Part shown: positions 36,035 through 45,892 of the stretch, in pieces | Position numbering within the stretch: the stretch's first letter is position 1 | Layout: each line of letters begins with the position of its first letter | Program-made: the position numbers and the translations under genes | Source of the DNA: Candidatus Sulfopaludibacter sp. SbA3 | Lineage (GTDB): Bacteria; Acidobacteriota; Terriglobia; 20CM-2-55-15 | Direction: 5' to 3' | Assembly (NCBI GenBank): GCA_945865815.1 | Contig: CAMBFR010000013.1 | Span: 1 to 55,455, forward strand | DNA length: 55,455 nt | The notes under the pieces: model-generated | What the model saw: the letters and a program-made list of their open reading frames with translations, nothing else | What the model was told of the DNA's origin: nothing | Database searches by the model: none

Positions 36035-37512
36035 GAGTTTCTCGTTTCACCGTAAAGTTCATGCTCGCAATCGCAAGCTTGACGGTTGGTTATGGCAGCG
36101 CAGCTGCCCAGGATCCAACGAAAACCGACGACGCGAGCAAGGTCGAACGCAAGAACCGGGCGCCCGTGTCCAGGGATGTTCTTCAGGTGCGGATGCCGAA
36201 GCCGACGGAAGCAACGCTTTCGAACGGAATGACCGTGTTGATCATCGAGGATCACCGGCTGCCGCTCGTGTCGATTCAATACAACATCAGTGGCGCCGGT
36301 CCCCTGTTTGAGAATTCGGAATTGCCGGGCCTGGCAAACATCACCGCGCAAATGCTTCGTGAAGGCACTAAGACCCGGAACAGCCTGAAGATCGCGGAGG
36401 ATACCGAGAGCCTGGGGGCGTCGCTTTCGGCAACGTCCGGATTTGGATCCTCGGCCGCAATTGTCAGCGCATCCGGTTTGAGCGATAACTTCGACCAGTG
36501 GTTTGCTCTCGCTAACGACATCCTTTTGAACCCGAGCTTTCCCGCGGATGAGCTCAACAGGCTGAAGCAGCGCCTGAAGCTCCAGCTCCGCCAGCAACGG
36601 ACGAATCCCGGATTTCTTTCGGCGGAGAGGTTCAGCCGCGCCGTGTATGGACAGCATCCCGCGGCAACCATATCGTCGACCGAAGCTTCCATCGATGCGA
36701 TGACGCCGGAAAGGCTGGCCGAATGGCACCGCCAACGGTATGCCCCGCAGAACACGATTCTGGGAATTGCCGGCGACGTGAAACCGTCGGAACTGGTGCC
36801 AAAGCTCGAGAGATGGCTCGCCGCGTGGAAGAAGAGCGACGTTCAGGAAAAGTTGCCGCCAAACGCGGCGGCGGCCGCATCGAAGAAGATCCTCCTGGTG
36901 GATCGTTCGAGTTCGGTGCAGACGAGCATCGTTATGGGGAACATCGCCATCGATCGGCGTGATCCCGACTACATTCCGCTTTCAGTGGCAAATGACGTGA
37001 TCGGCGGCGGACCGACCGGACGGCTCTTCATCAATCTTCGCGAGGAGAAGGGCTATACGTATGGCGCCGGCAGCAGCTTTGCGGCCCTGAAGTATCCGGG
37101 TCCGTGGCGCGCCGCCTCCGATGTTCGGACCGAAGTGACCGACGGAGCCATGACGGAGTTCCTGCGTGAGATCGGACGTCTTCGCGACGAAGCCGTTCCG
37201 GCCGAGGAGCTCGAAGAAGCCAAGCGCTCGATCGTCGCCGGCTTTGCCCTGTCGCTTGAAGATCCCGACTCGGCGTTGGGCTACGCCATTACCCGGAAGA
37301 TCTATGGATTCCCGCCGGATTATTGGGATACCTACGCCGCGAAGATCATGGCCGTAAACGCCCAGGACGTCCAGCGCGTTGCCCGCAAGTACATCAACCC
37401 GGATAACCTTCAAATCGTCGCCGTTGGAGATGCTGGCAAGATCAGGCCGATCATGGAGAAGTACGGCCCGGTGGAGTTGTACGACGTGGACGGAAAGAGG
37501 GTAGGGAACTGA
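36031..37512 (+). CDS. M16 family peptidase-like protein, catalytically inactive partner
   Basis: A 493-residue exported protein (signal peptide about 1-26, ending GSAAAQ) with the two M16 domains. Where HLxEH is expected, the sequence reads N103-I-T-A106-Q107 (GLANITAQMLREGT), so both His and the Glu are lost and it cannot bind zinc. The C-terminal half retains the substrate-binding block (LFINLREEKGYTYGAGSSF). It starts inside the stop of the catalytic subunit (ATGA) and is presumably its structural partner, as in other two-chain M16 enzymes. Confidence 0.9.
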   Translation: MRVSRFTVKFMLAIASLTVGYGSAAAQDPTKTDDASKVERKNRAPVSRDVLQVRMPKPTEATLSNGMTVLIIEDHRLPLVSIQYNISGAGPLFENSELPGLANITAQMLREGTKTRNSLKIAEDTESLGASLSATSGFGSSAAIVSASGLSDNFDQWFALANDILLNPSFPADELNRLKQRLKLQLRQQRTNPGFLSAERFSRAVYGQHPAATISSTEASIDAMTPERLAEWHRQRYAPQNTILGIAGDVKPSELVPKLERWLAAWKKSDVQEKLPPNAAAAASKKILLVDRSSSVQTSIVMGNIAIDRRDPDYIPLSVANDVIGGGPTGRLFINLREEKGYTYGAGSSFAALKYPGPWRAASDVRTEVTDGAMTEFLREIGRLRDEAVPAEELEEAKRSIVAGFALSLEDPDSALGYAITRKIYGFPPDYWDTYAAKIMAVNAQDVQRVARKYINPDNLQIVAVGDAGKIRPIMEKYGPVELYDVDGKRVGN

Positions 37513-37520
37513 GCCCGCGC

Positions 37521-39833
37521 GTGATCAGAGTCATCAACTTCATGCGAGCGGTAGTCCTGCTGATTGCTCTCGGCATTCCGCAGCCGGGAGCCGCCCAGAC
37601 AGCCCCCGCCCGCACACGGTCGGCCATCCCCACGCCCGCGCCGGCTCCAGTGGCGCCGGAAACCGTGTCGCGCACGGCCGAAGGTGGAGTCACGCTCCGG
37701 GCTGTGCGAATCCCGGAAGGGCTCAGGCTCGATGGCCGGCTGGACGAGTCGTACTATAGCGACGTTAAACCCATCGGCGACTTCATCCAGCAGGAACCCA
37801 CCGAAGGCGCGCCGACGACAGAGAAGACCGAGGTATGGATCTTCTTCGACGATGTCAACCTGTACGTGTCGGCCCGGTGCTGGGACTCTCAGCCCGAGCG
37901 CGAGATCGCCAACGAGATGCGGCGGGACTCCAACACCATCCTCCAGAACGAGAATTTCGCTGTTGTGCTGGACACGTTCAACGACAAGCGGAACGGCTTT
38001 CTCTTCCAGACGACTCCGCTCGCCGCCCAGCGTGACGGTACGGTGAACGACGAAAGACAAAACGTCGATTGGAGCGGCGTGTGGGACGTCAAGACGCAGC
38101 GGTCCGAGCAAGGTTGGACCGTTGAGTTCGCGATTCCTTTCAAGACGCTGCGATATGACTCGAATCCCGTCCAGGTCTGGGGCGTGAACCTTCGCCGAAT
38201 CATTCGCTGGAAAAACGAGTGGACTTTCGTTGCTCCCATGCCGGCGTTTCTCCAAAGCGCCGGCATCTTCTATGTGTCCTTAGGGGCGACGCTGGTCGGC
38301 ATCGAGACGCCGCCACCCGGCCTGAACCTCGAAGTGAAGCCGTATGCCATCTCCGGAATTCGCACCGACCGGAAGGCGGCGCCGGCGTTCGTTAACAAGG
38401 TCGAAAGCGATGTGGGCGTCGATGCCAAATACGGGATCAGCAAGAGCATGACTCTGGATCTGACGTTCAATCCCGATTTCGCCCAGGTGGAAGACGACAC
38501 GCAGCAGGTCAACCTGACGCGGTTCAACCAGTTTTTTCCCGAGCGCCGCGAATTCTTTCTCGAAGGCCAGGGCCTGTTTTCGTTCGGCGGCAGCGCGCCC
38601 GGAACCGTTGGCGGGGGAGGCGGGGGAGGCGGGGCGGTGGGCGGCGACGCGCCATTACTGTTTTTCAGCCGGCGCATCGGACTGAATAACGGCCTGCCTG
38701 TCCCGATCGCCGGTGGAGCGCGCCTGACGGGGCGCGCGGGCGCGAATTCTTTCGCATTCCTGAACATTCAGGCACGCGAGCACAGTCTCTCTCGATCGCG
38801 AGCGACGAATTTTACCGCCGTTCGGGCGAGACGCGACATCCTGCAGCGCAGCTATGCCGGATTGCTTTACACGAGACGCGACGAAACGGGGGCCGGGGGC
38901 GCGCCTACCGGACAGACGTGGGGTGTGGACGGGCTGTACTCGATTTCGCCTTCGCTCAGCGTCATTTCTTACTACGCGCGGACGGAAAAGCAGGGCGTCG
39001 AAGACCGCAACGCGAGCTACCTGGCCAGCTTCAACTACAACACCGACCGGTACGGGCTTCAGGCTCAGCGCCTGCAGGTGGGCGAGCGGTTCAATCCGGA
39101 CGCCGGGTTCTTAAGGCGCTCCGATTTTGTGCGCGATTTTCTGCAGGCGCGGTTCAGCCCCCGTCCGGCGCAGAATCGAATGAAGGCGATCCGCCGTTTC
39201 GTCATCCAGGGCAACGTCGAGTACATCGAGAATAACCGGGGGCGGCTGGAGTTCCGCGAACAGTCCGGACAGTTCGGGATCGAGTTTTTCAACAGCGATC
39301 GCCTGACCATCGATTATTCCCGCGACTACGAATTTATTCCCAGACCGTTTGCGATCGCCTCGAATGTTACGGTTCCGGCCGGTGGGTACACTTACCAGAA
39401 CGTGGTTACCTCATACTCCCTTGGCACGCAGCATAAGTTGTCCGGAAACGTGTCCTTTCAGCAGGGGGAGCTATACGGCGGTACCAAGCGGACGCTGGGA
39501 CTCAACGGGGGACGGGCGGAGATCACGCCGCAATTTACGCTCGAGCCGAGCTTCTCCCTGAACTGGGTATCGCTGCCGTGGGGGGATTTCACCTCGTCGG
39601 TGATCACCGAGCGAACAACATATACGATCTCGCCTCGAATGTTTGTCAGTGCTCTCACCCAATACAACTCGAGCAGCCATACGTTCAGCATCAACGCGCG
39701 ATTCCGCTGGGAATATCGTCCCGGCAGTGAAGTGTTCGTCGTATACAGCGATGGCCGCGACACCGCGCTGGATGGCTACCCGGTCGTCAACCGGGCCTTC
39801 GTGGTCAAAATGAACAGGCTCTTCCGATTTTGA
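37521..39833 (+). CDS. DUF5916 outer-membrane protein with CBM9-like N-terminal domain
   Basis: A 770-residue protein from a GTG at 37521; an in-frame ATG at 37542 is an alternative, since the signal peptide (MRAVVLLIALGIPQPGAAQT) begins there. A CBM9-like domain (about 65-215: LRLDGRLDESYYSDVKPIGD, then VWIFFDDVNLYVSARC) precedes DUF5916. That part shows DLTFNPDFAQVEDDTQQVNL and FFPERREFFLEG, the family hallmarks, and a barrel ending NRLFRF. A Gly run (GGGGGGGG, about residue 367-375) interrupts a loop. It lies 8 bp downstream of the M16 pair and may form an operon with it. Function of DUF5916 is unknown; outer-membrane location is inferred. Confidence 0.85.
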   Translation: MIRVINFMRAVVLLIALGIPQPGAAQTAPARTRSAIPTPAPAPVAPETVSRTAEGGVTLRAVRIPEGLRLDGRLDESYYSDVKPIGDFIQQEPTEGAPTTEKTEVWIFFDDVNLYVSARCWDSQPEREIANEMRRDSNTILQNENFAVVLDTFNDKRNGFLFQTTPLAAQRDGTVNDERQNVDWSGVWDVKTQRSEQGWTVEFAIPFKTLRYDSNPVQVWGVNLRRIIRWKNEWTFVAPMPAFLQSAGIFYVSLGATLVGIETPPPGLNLEVKPYAISGIRTDRKAAPAFVNKVESDVGVDAKYGISKSMTLDLTFNPDFAQVEDDTQQVNLTRFNQFFPERREFFLEGQGLFSFGGSAPGTVGGGGGGGGAVGGDAPLLFFSRRIGLNNGLPVPIAGGARLTGRAGANSFAFLNIQAREHSLSRSRATNFTAVRARRDILQRSYAGLLYTRRDETGAGGAPTGQTWGVDGLYSISPSLSVISYYARTEKQGVEDRNASYLASFNYNTDRYGLQAQRLQVGERFNPDAGFLRRSDFVRDFLQARFSPRPAQNRMKAIRRFVIQGNVEYIENNRGRLEFREQSGQFGIEFFNSDRLTIDYSRDYEFIPRPFAIASNVTVPAGGYTYQNVVTSYSLGTQHKLSGNVSFQQGELYGGTKRTLGLNGGRAEITPQFTLEPSFSLNWVSLPWGDFTSSVITERTTYTISPRMFVSALTQYNSSSHTFSINARFRWEYRPGSEVFVVYSDGRDTALDGYPVVNRAFVVKMNRLFRF

Positions 39834-39852
39834 GTCTTCAGAGACCTCCCGC

Positions 39853-40533
39853 GTGAAACCCCTGGAAGTGCTCGGTGAGGCGATAACGCCCGACGGCACC
39901 GACCTGAAGCTCACTCGCCGCGATCACGAATACATCATCCTCGCCAACGGCAAGAGCCTTATGTGGAGCCGCACGCACGGGTCGGAAGAGGCGCTGGCAA
40001 CGCTTGCCTGCAGGCGGGCGCGGACAATGGAGCAGCCACGTGTTCTCATCGGCGGCCTCGGGATGGGATTCACGCTCCGCGCCACGCTCGATTCCCTCCC
40101 ACCGGACGCAGAGGTCGTCGTCGCAGAGCTGGTGCCTGCCGTAGTGGAATGGAATCGTGGTGTTCTCGGGCCACTGGCGGGGCACCCGCTGAAGGACAAG
40201 CGTGTTCGGGTTCATGTGAGCGACGTTGCGGTCACTCTGGACTCAAGCCGCAGCCAGTTCGATGCGGTATTGCTCGACGTCGACAATGGCCCCTCGGCGT
40301 TCACCTCCTCGGGCAACTCCCGGCTTTACGACGATAAAGGATTGGCTTCGGTTCGGGAGGCTCTCAAGGCCGGTGGCGTGCTGGCCGTCTGGTCCGCCCG
40401 CGACGATCGAAAATTCGTGCAACGCCTTCGTTATTGCGGGTTTAGCGTCGAAGTGGAGTGCGTGCGCGCCCGCTTGAAAAAGGGCGGCCCCCGGCACACC
40501 ATCTTTCTCGGTTACAAACCTAATCCCGGCTGA
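39853..40533 (+). CDS. Spermidine synthase-like class I methyltransferase-fold protein
   Basis: A 226-residue protein with the spermidine synthase/SAM-fold core: PRVLIGGLGMGFTLRATL (nucleotide loop), VVVAELVPAVVEWNRGVL (acidic end of strand 2), FDAVLLDVDNGPSAFT (strand 4) and VLAVWSARDDRKF. It is shorter than true SpeE and has no decarboxylating partner nearby, so substrate and reaction are uncertain. The GTG start at 39853 lies 19 bp after the DUF5916 stop. Confidence 0.75.
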   Translation: MKPLEVLGEAITPDGTDLKLTRRDHEYIILANGKSLMWSRTHGSEEALATLACRRARTMEQPRVLIGGLGMGFTLRATLDSLPPDAEVVVAELVPAVVEWNRGVLGPLAGHPLKDKRVRVHVSDVAVTLDSSRSQFDAVLLDVDNGPSAFTSSGNSRLYDDKGLASVREALKAGGVLAVWSARDDRKFVQRLRYCGFSVEVECVRARLKKGGPRHTIFLGYKPNPG

Positions 40534-40632
40534 GGGGTTTGGGTCCTGATAAAGACGTGTTGCTTTGGACCGCCGGGACCGGCATACTCACGGACTGACC
40601 GAAGGTAATCTTCGATCAAAAGGAGGCATGAT

Positions 40633-40869
40633 TTGGCCGAGGTTCGGATGTTCGAAGGTGAGTCCATTGAGAGCGCTCTTCGGCGCTTCAAGAGACAAGT
40701 TCAGCAGGAAGGCATCATCAAGGAAGTCAAGAAACACTCCTTTTATGTGAAGCCCGGGGAAAAGAAACGTCTCAAGAGCAAGCTGGCCCAAAAGCTCAAA
40801 CGCAAGAAGGTGCGGCGCCAACCTGGCGACACCGATAGCAAGGCGCCTCCAAGAGGAGGCCAGTACTAA
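40633..40869 (+). CDS. rpsU: Small ribosomal subunit protein bS21
   Basis: A 78-residue basic protein. The N-terminus AEVRMFEGESIESALRRFKR and the middle KKHSFYVKPGEKKR are typical of bS21, which binds near the 3' end of 16S rRNA and helps mRNA recruitment. The start is TTG, with a strong AAAGGAGG ending 7 nt before it. An ATG at 40628 is out of frame. The tail after the conserved part (RRQPGDTDSKAPPRGGQY) is an acidobacterial-style extension. Confidence 0.93.
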   Translation: MAEVRMFEGESIESALRRFKRQVQQEGIIKEVKKHSFYVKPGEKKRLKSKLAQKLKRKKVRRQPGDTDSKAPPRGGQY

Positions 40870-40896
40870 GTTTTCGGAAGTCTTCCTGCGTAGACG

Positions 40897-40932
40897 CGGT
40901 GGTTCCACCAGAAACTTGCGTGAGAACCACCG
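40897..40932. terminator. Hairpin between rpsU and the convergent coiled-coil gene
   Basis: Cggtggttc (40897-40905) pairs with gaaccaccg (40924-40932), a 9-bp stem with an 18-nt loop and no T-tract. It lies between convergent genes and is a plausible but weak terminator. Confidence 0.4.
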
Positions 40933-40953
40933 GGATTACTGACGATCCGCCCT

Positions 40954-41373
40954 TCAGTTCCGCCCGGCTTTTTCGATTTCCGCGATCTTTTGTTCCAGGA
41001 TTCCCACCCGTAGTGCAAGCCGCTCTGCTTCGAAGGCATCGAAGCGTTTCTCCAGCCGTTTGAGTGCAGCCGTAATGGCCACGTATTCGTCCTCAAGTCG
41101 TTCCACGCGCTTTTCGAGTTTTTCTGTCAAACCGTGCAGGGCGTCCAAACGAACACTGAGACGGGCTGTGACTTCCTCAAGAGACTTCAGCCGGGAGTTG
41201 ATGGTTACGAGTTCGGCGAGAGTCGCAGCCTGAGAAGATTCAACGCGGTCCATTCGAAAGTGAAATTCGCTCCTGAGGCTGAGGAATTCTTTGTAGAATT
41301 GCTGAAGGCTATCGTGAACGATTTGAAGATTGTCGTGAACGAGCTGAATCGTGACCGATCTTTTTGCAGGCAT
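40954..41373 (-). CDS. Coiled-coil protein, unknown function
   Basis: A 139-residue, highly charged protein without signal peptide or TM segment. From about residue 15 to 135 it is predicted coiled coil with regular heptads (LKSLEEVTARLSVRLDAL, LEKRVERLEDEYVAITAALK). It resembles short cytosolic coiled-coil proteins without known role. It lies 54 bp downstream of the adenylate cyclase gene on the same strand and may be co-transcribed. It converges on rpsU. Confidence 0.6.
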   Translation of the reverse strand: MPAKRSVTIQLVHDNLQIVHDSLQQFYKEFLSLRSEFHFRMDRVESSQAATLAELVTINSRLKSLEEVTARLSVRLDALHGLTEKLEKRVERLEDEYVAITAALKRLEKRFDAFEAERLALRVGILEQKIAEIEKAGRN

Positions 41374-41426
41374 GTTTTGTTACCGGGAAGAGGAAAGGGC
41401 GAGCGGATTATAGCACCGGCGATTCG

Positions 41427-43232
41427 TTACGAGGATGGTTGAATGCGGCAAACCTTTCGCATTCCCGACAGGCCACGGACCGTAACATCGAACGCCTCTT
41501 CGGTGTGAGGATGCCGCGCGAGCGTTTCCCGAACTTTCGAATCCTTCCAGATTTCCTCTGTGACCAGAATGTCTCCGCCAATGCTTTCCCTTTGGACTCG
41601 TGCGGCCACATTCACCGAGGTGCCGAAGTAATCGAGAATGTCATTCAGATTTACGGCGATGCAAGGTCCGTTATGAATACCGATCTTCAGGCTCAGGAAT
41701 GGTTCACCGCGGCTTCGGTTGTCCCGGTCAATGGCGGAGTGCATTGCAAATGCCGCATCAACCGCCCTGGCGGGGTCCATGAACGCGGCCATGACCGAGT
41801 CGCCGATTGTCTTGACGATTGCTCCCTCCGACGCCGCAATGCATTCCCTCAGCAGGTCGAAGTGGCGGCGCACCAGTCCGTACGCCGGCGCTTCGCCGAT
41901 TGTTTCGTAAAGGCTCGTGGACGCTTTCAGGTCGGTGAACATCAGCGTGAGCACGCCGACTGAGATCGGCATGTCCGGCTGGAGGACTTCTTCCGAGAAA
42001 AGAGTCCGGAATTCATTCATCGCAATGACCATCGCAGCCGTTGCGGCATTCTCGTTTCCCGACACCCGCTCAATCGTCATGACGATGTCTTTGTCATCCT
42101 TGTTATGGAGTGTCAGGGTTACGTCCGGGGTGAGATCGAGATTCCGCGGTTCGAGCGAAGGCCTGTGAATCGTGATCGTCGCGCTGGAATCTCCGGCGTC
42201 CGATCGGATGGTTAGGACAGCCTGCGTCGAGAGCTTCACTGAACGGATGTTGTATTTCCATGGACTCAGCCTCAGATCCAATGTTTTCGATTGCCTTGCA
42301 GGAATCTGCTGCTGCGACACAACGTGCGGGGCATTCATCGGGCCGCCGCTGCAATAGCGCGTGACCTCGACGCGCCGAATCGAAGGATTCGGCTGGAACG
42401 TCACTTCGACGGACTGCGCGAAATCCGCGGTGTACCGCACATTGCAGGCCTTGCAGTGCGCTTCCTCACGAAGGTTTCTCAGTGTGGCATGCCGCTCCTG
42501 GGCGCCGCGGCAACCCGGGCATATGACGTCCCAGGAAAGATCCAGCAGTCCGGCCTGCGAGGCGTGAAGGAAAAGCTGCAACACCTCTCTGCGGCCGGCC
42601 TTCCAGTGGTCCGCGAAGACAAAGGGCCGCATCCGGTCGAGTTCGTCATCGGGAAGGGTTTCAATGGCTTCGATCAGTTTGGAAAGCCACTGGCGGCCGC
42701 CCGCCGACTGCAACCGTTCCCGGATGACTTCCAGCCTGCCCTGCGGAATGGGTTCCCGGACAAGCGGCTCGTAGGGAGTGGCCGTCTCGCCGGTCAGGAA
42801 CCTTTCGATCTTCCGGTATGCGGCCACGAATCGGCGCTTCGTGAAGAATGCGAGTTCCCAGTAGATTCCGGGCGCCGCGAAAAACCACCGGGGCTCGCAC
42901 ACCATCGTCTGTTCGACGAGCGTGCCGCCATTGTGCGGATGGAGGACTACAGAGGTCCGAAGTTTTCGGATGGGGCCATTGTGATATTCCCGGACGATTT
43001 CGAAATATCGTCCTTCGATCCACTCGAATGGGTGCTCATCCCAGGAAAGCCGCCACCCCATGTAGCGCGTTTCGCCGGCCTGGCGTGAACCGCCGTCGGG
43101 TTCAGGGACGAAACGGAACGTGAATTCCGGGAGGCCTGCGTACTGGTTTATTCGATTTGTGTCCGAGATGTAACGCCAGAGTGTGTCCGGAGCGGCCTCG
43201 ATTGGAATTTTCCAGACGAACTTCAGACTCAT
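41427..43232 (-). CDS. SRPBCC/zinc-ribbon (DUF5939-like) class III adenylate cyclase
   Basis: A 601-residue soluble protein. Residues 1-150 are SRPBCC-like (KIPIEAAPDTLWRYISDTNR), a hydrophobic-ligand fold. A zinc ribbon follows (C238-x2-C241, C260-x2-C263), then a beta-rich segment like the DUF5939 cyclase-associated region. The class III cyclase domain is at about 420-600. Metal-binding D434 and D478, base-recognising K474 and D534, and transition-state N541/R545 are all present, so it should make cAMP. The ATG at 43232 is 46 bp from the divergent peptidase gene. The ligand sensed by the N-terminal part is unknown. Confidence 0.88.
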   Translation of the reverse strand: MSLKFVWKIPIEAAPDTLWRYISDTNRINQYAGLPEFTFRFVPEPDGGSRQAGETRYMGWRLSWDEHPFEWIEGRYFEIVREYHNGPIRKLRTSVVLHPHNGGTLVEQTMVCEPRWFFAAPGIYWELAFFTKRRFVAAYRKIERFLTGETATPYEPLVREPIPQGRLEVIRERLQSAGGRQWLSKLIEAIETLPDDELDRMRPFVFADHWKAGRREVLQLFLHASQAGLLDLSWDVICPGCRGAQERHATLRNLREEAHCKACNVRYTADFAQSVEVTFQPNPSIRRVEVTRYCSGGPMNAPHVVSQQQIPARQSKTLDLRLSPWKYNIRSVKLSTQAVLTIRSDAGDSSATITIHRPSLEPRNLDLTPDVTLTLHNKDDKDIVMTIERVSGNENAATAAMVIAMNEFRTLFSEEVLQPDMPISVGVLTLMFTDLKASTSLYETIGEAPAYGLVRRHFDLLRECIAASEGAIVKTIGDSVMAAFMDPARAVDAAFAMHSAIDRDNRSRGEPFLSLKIGIHNGPCIAVNLNDILDYFGTSVNVAARVQRESIGGDILVTEEIWKDSKVRETLARHPHTEEAFDVTVRGLSGMRKVCRIQPSS

Positions 43233-43278
43233 AGTGTCGGCCTGGCGCCGAATTCTACCATGCTAAACTAGCGGCATC

Positions 43279-44856
43279 ATGATACCCATGCTGGCCTTCT
43301 CGCTCCTGCTGTCATGGGTGCAGGTGCGATCGGACACTTTCATCGTCAAGTCTTCCGCGGGAGAGCAGCGCGCCGAGCGCGTGCTGCGTGAACTCGAAAA
43401 CTTCCATCAACTGCTCGGCACTTTCGTTTTCAAGACTTCAGAGCTTCCGGAGCTTCCGATGGAAGTTCTTCTCGTCGGCGACCAGGAGACGCTCGATGAA
43501 TTGGCTCTCGAATACGACGGCAAGAGGATCGACGTGGCTGCCTACTATCAACCGGGCCAGGATCGCGACTTTATTGTCCTTAACGGCCGCATTTTCCCTC
43601 AAGCATTGGACGGCATCGTCTATCACGAGATTACGCATTACTTCCTGAGCCGCTCATTGGTATACAGGCCGGCATGGCTGAACGAAGGCCTCGCAGAGTA
43701 TTTCGCCACAGCCGACATCGACGAGAATGAGGTATACCTCGGGGAGCTTTCCCCGGAACGTCTTCAGGTGCTGAGGAACGAGAGGCTGCTGCCTCTTAAA
43801 GAGTTCTTTGCCGTCGATCAAAACTCCACGTATTACAACGAGCGTCAGAAAGCGAACGTCTTTTACGCGCAGGCATGGGCGTTCACGCATTTCCTGATGC
43901 ATGGCAGGCATTCCCAGGCGTTCAAGCGCTACCTGGAAGAACTGACGAAGAATGAAACGGATATTCTCGACTACCTGAAGGTGAACGAGCGGGAACTGGA
44001 AGCCGACTTCCTGAACTATCTCGCCACTTTCATCAGGCGGACTGGACGCACGGAGGTGAAAGTTTCCCGCGACGCCTGGACCATGAAGACCGATCCGATA
44101 CCCGACGCCGAGGCCCACATGACGGTCAGCGAGATATTTCTCGCCGGCGGCAACCTTGCCGGCGCCCGGCGGCACCTGGAGGCCGTTTCCGAACTGGAAC
44201 AGCAGTTTCCACGCGCTTCGTACTATCGGGGCGTGCTGGCCAGAATGAGCCAGAACCCGGATGACGCGAAGGACTTCTTCGTGGATGCTCTTGGCGATCC
44301 CCAGTTGGCGCCACGAGCCGCCGTTCAACTGGTGCAGATGGGTGAACTTCAGATCCCCGCCGCGCGCGCCACTCTCATCCAGGCATCTTCAGCGGGGACT
44401 AGAATCCCTGATGTTTATTGGGCGCTTTCGGAGTTGTATCTGGACGATTTGCGGCAAATTGAGGAATCCGTTCGCCTGGCGCGTCAGGCCGCGGTTCTAC
44501 CGCCGGCCGTTCCGTCAGGAGATGTGATCCAGCCGCCAGCCGACCATGTGCTGACGCAATATTCGGATGGCGTTGAGCAGAACATACGATATCGACTGCT
44601 CGCCGAGTCGAACGCCGGCCCCGGGCTTCAGGCATTTGTTCCACCCTATTACCCCGATGAGTTGCTCGCTGAAAGCCTGGCGGGCGAGGTTGTTATGGAC
44701 GTGCAGCTCACTGAGCAGGGCGACGTCGCCGGCCTGTGGCTCGTTTCGGCAACGCCGGAGATCTTCGGCAGCCTCGCTACCGCCGCCGTTCGTGAGTGGA
44801 AGTTCGAACCTGCGACGGCGAAGGTCCGGGTCGTTGTGGAGTTTGTTCCCCGATAG
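43279..44856 (+). CDS. Peptidase MA-like HExxH metallopeptidase with TonB-like C-terminal domain
   Basis: A 525-residue protein with a hydrophobic N-terminus (about 1-15) that may export it. The gluzincin motif H116-E-I-T-H120 is followed by the Glu-helix [10 protein letters not shown] (E136/E140), as in DUF1570/peptidase_MA_2 proteins. Residues about 275-420 are helical and TPR-like. The last about 75 residues ([20 protein letters not shown], then WKFEPA) have the TonB C-terminal fold pattern. Peptidase-TonB_C fusions are seen in Acidobacteriota but their role is unknown. It is followed 34 bp later by a radical SAM gene on the same strand. Confidence 0.8.
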   Translation: MIPMLAFSLLLSWVQVRSDTFIVKSSAGEQRAERVLRELENFHQLLGTFVFKTSELPELPMEVLLVGDQETLDELALEYDGKRIDVAAYYQPGQDRDFIVLNGRIFPQALDGIVYHEITHYFLSRSLVYRPAWLNEGLAEYFATADIDENEVYLGELSPERLQVLRNERLLPLKEFFAVDQNSTYYNERQKANVFYAQAWAFTHFLMHGRHSQAFKRYLEELTKNETDILDYLKVNERELEADFLNYLATFIRRTGRTEVKVSRDAWTMKTDPIPDAEAHMTVSEIFLAGGNLAGARRHLEAVSELEQQFPRASYYRGVLARMSQNPDDAKDFFVDALGDPQLAPRAAVQLVQMGELQIPAARATLIQASSAGTRIPDVYWALSELYLDDLRQIEESVRLARQAAVLPPAVPSGDVIQPPADHVLTQYSDGVEQNIRYRLLAESNAGPGLQAFVPPYYPDELLAESLAGEVVMDVQLTEQGDVAGLWLVSATPEIFGSLATAAVREWKFEPATAKVRVVVEFVPR

Positions 44857-44890
44857 TGGTCTAATTCCTACCGGCGAAATCGATTCAAGA

Positions 44891-45892
44891 ATGAACCGTA
44901 TCAACAAGCTGAAGCTTCGGTGGCGCGAACTCCGAATGATTGCCCACGGTCTGGTGTCGACGAAGCACGTCATTCTCGCTCACATCATTCCTACCCGCCG
45001 GTGCAACCTGGCGTGCGGTTACTGTAACGAGTACGACGATTTTTCGCCTCCGATACCCATCGATGTCATGCTGCGGCGAGTCGATCTTCTGGCCGGCCTG
45101 GGCACGTCAATCATTACCATCAGCGGCGGCGAGCCCCTGCTGCATCCGGAAATCGAACAGATCATCGCGCGGATCCGGCATCACGGCATGCTGGCCGGAA
45201 TGATCACCAACGGATACCTGCTGATGCCCAAGAAGATCGCTTCGCTGAATGAAGCCGGTCTGGACCATCTTCAGATCAGTATCGATAACATCCAGCCCGA
45301 TGACGTTTCTCTGAAGAGCCTGAAGGTCCTCGACAAGAAGCTGGAATACCTGAACCAGTTTGCGGAGTTTGCCGTCAATATCAACTCCGTTATCGGTGGA
45401 GGAATACGTATTCCGGAAGATGCGGAAACCATTACCAACCGCGCACTCCAGTTGGGATTTTCCAGTTCGATCGGCATTATCCACGATGGCAGCGGCGCAA
45501 TGAAGCCGCTGACCCGCCGCGAGGAGCGTGTGTACCGCGAGGTTCGGAACGAGGGAAAACACAGCTATAGCCGGCTGAACTGGTTCCAGGAAAATCTTGC
45601 CAGAGGCAAACCCAATGACTGGCGATGCCGGGCGGGCGCGCGTTACGTCTACATCTGCGAAGACGGTCTCGTTCACTATTGTTCGCAGCAGCGGGGCTAT
45701 CCGGGGATTCCGCTCGAGAAATACACTCTCGCCGACGTTCAGCGCGAATACTTAACCACGAAGGCATGCGCGCCCGCATGCACTGTCGGTTGCGTCCAGA
45801 AGGTTTCGGTTATCGACCACTGGCGTGATGCACAGCACGAACGGGCGGAATTGGGGGGACGCACCCCGAATTCCTACACCCCGAGGATGTGA
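44891..45892 (+). CDS. Radical SAM enzyme with C-terminal extra cysteines (SPASM-like)
   Basis: A 333-residue enzyme. The radical SAM cluster motif is C38-x3-C42-x2-C45 ([12 protein letters not shown]). SISGGEPLL-type residues follow ([18 protein letters not shown]), as does the glycine-rich SAM-binding segment. From about residue 246, additional Cys residues ([19 protein letters not shown], then [11 protein letters not shown]) could bind an auxiliary cluster as in SPASM/twitch enzymes. ATG at 44891 fits the family; the frame extends to 44567 only by overlapping the peptidase gene. The 3' end overlaps fabI on the other strand by 19 bp. The substrate is unknown. Confidence 0.85.
   Translation: MNRINKLKLRWRELRMIAHGLVSTKHVILAHIIPTRRCNLACGYCNEYDDFSPPIPIDVMLRRVDLLAGLGTSIITISGGEPLLHPEIEQIIARIRHHGMLAGMITNGYLLMPKKIASLNEAGLDHLQISIDNIQPDDVSLKSLKVLDKKLEYLNQFAEFAVNINSVIGGGIRIPEDAETITNRALQLGFSSSIGIIHDGSGAMKPLTRREERVYREVRNEGKHSYSRLNWFQENLARGKPNDWRCRAGARYVYICEDGLVHYCSQQRGYPGIPLEKYTLADVQREYLTTKACAPACTVGCVQKVSVIDHWRDAQHERAELGGRTPNSYTPRM

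Noticed and set aside
44567-44890. Longer N-terminus for the radical SAM gene
   Set aside because: Would overlap the peptidase gene by about 290 bp and has no family similarity.
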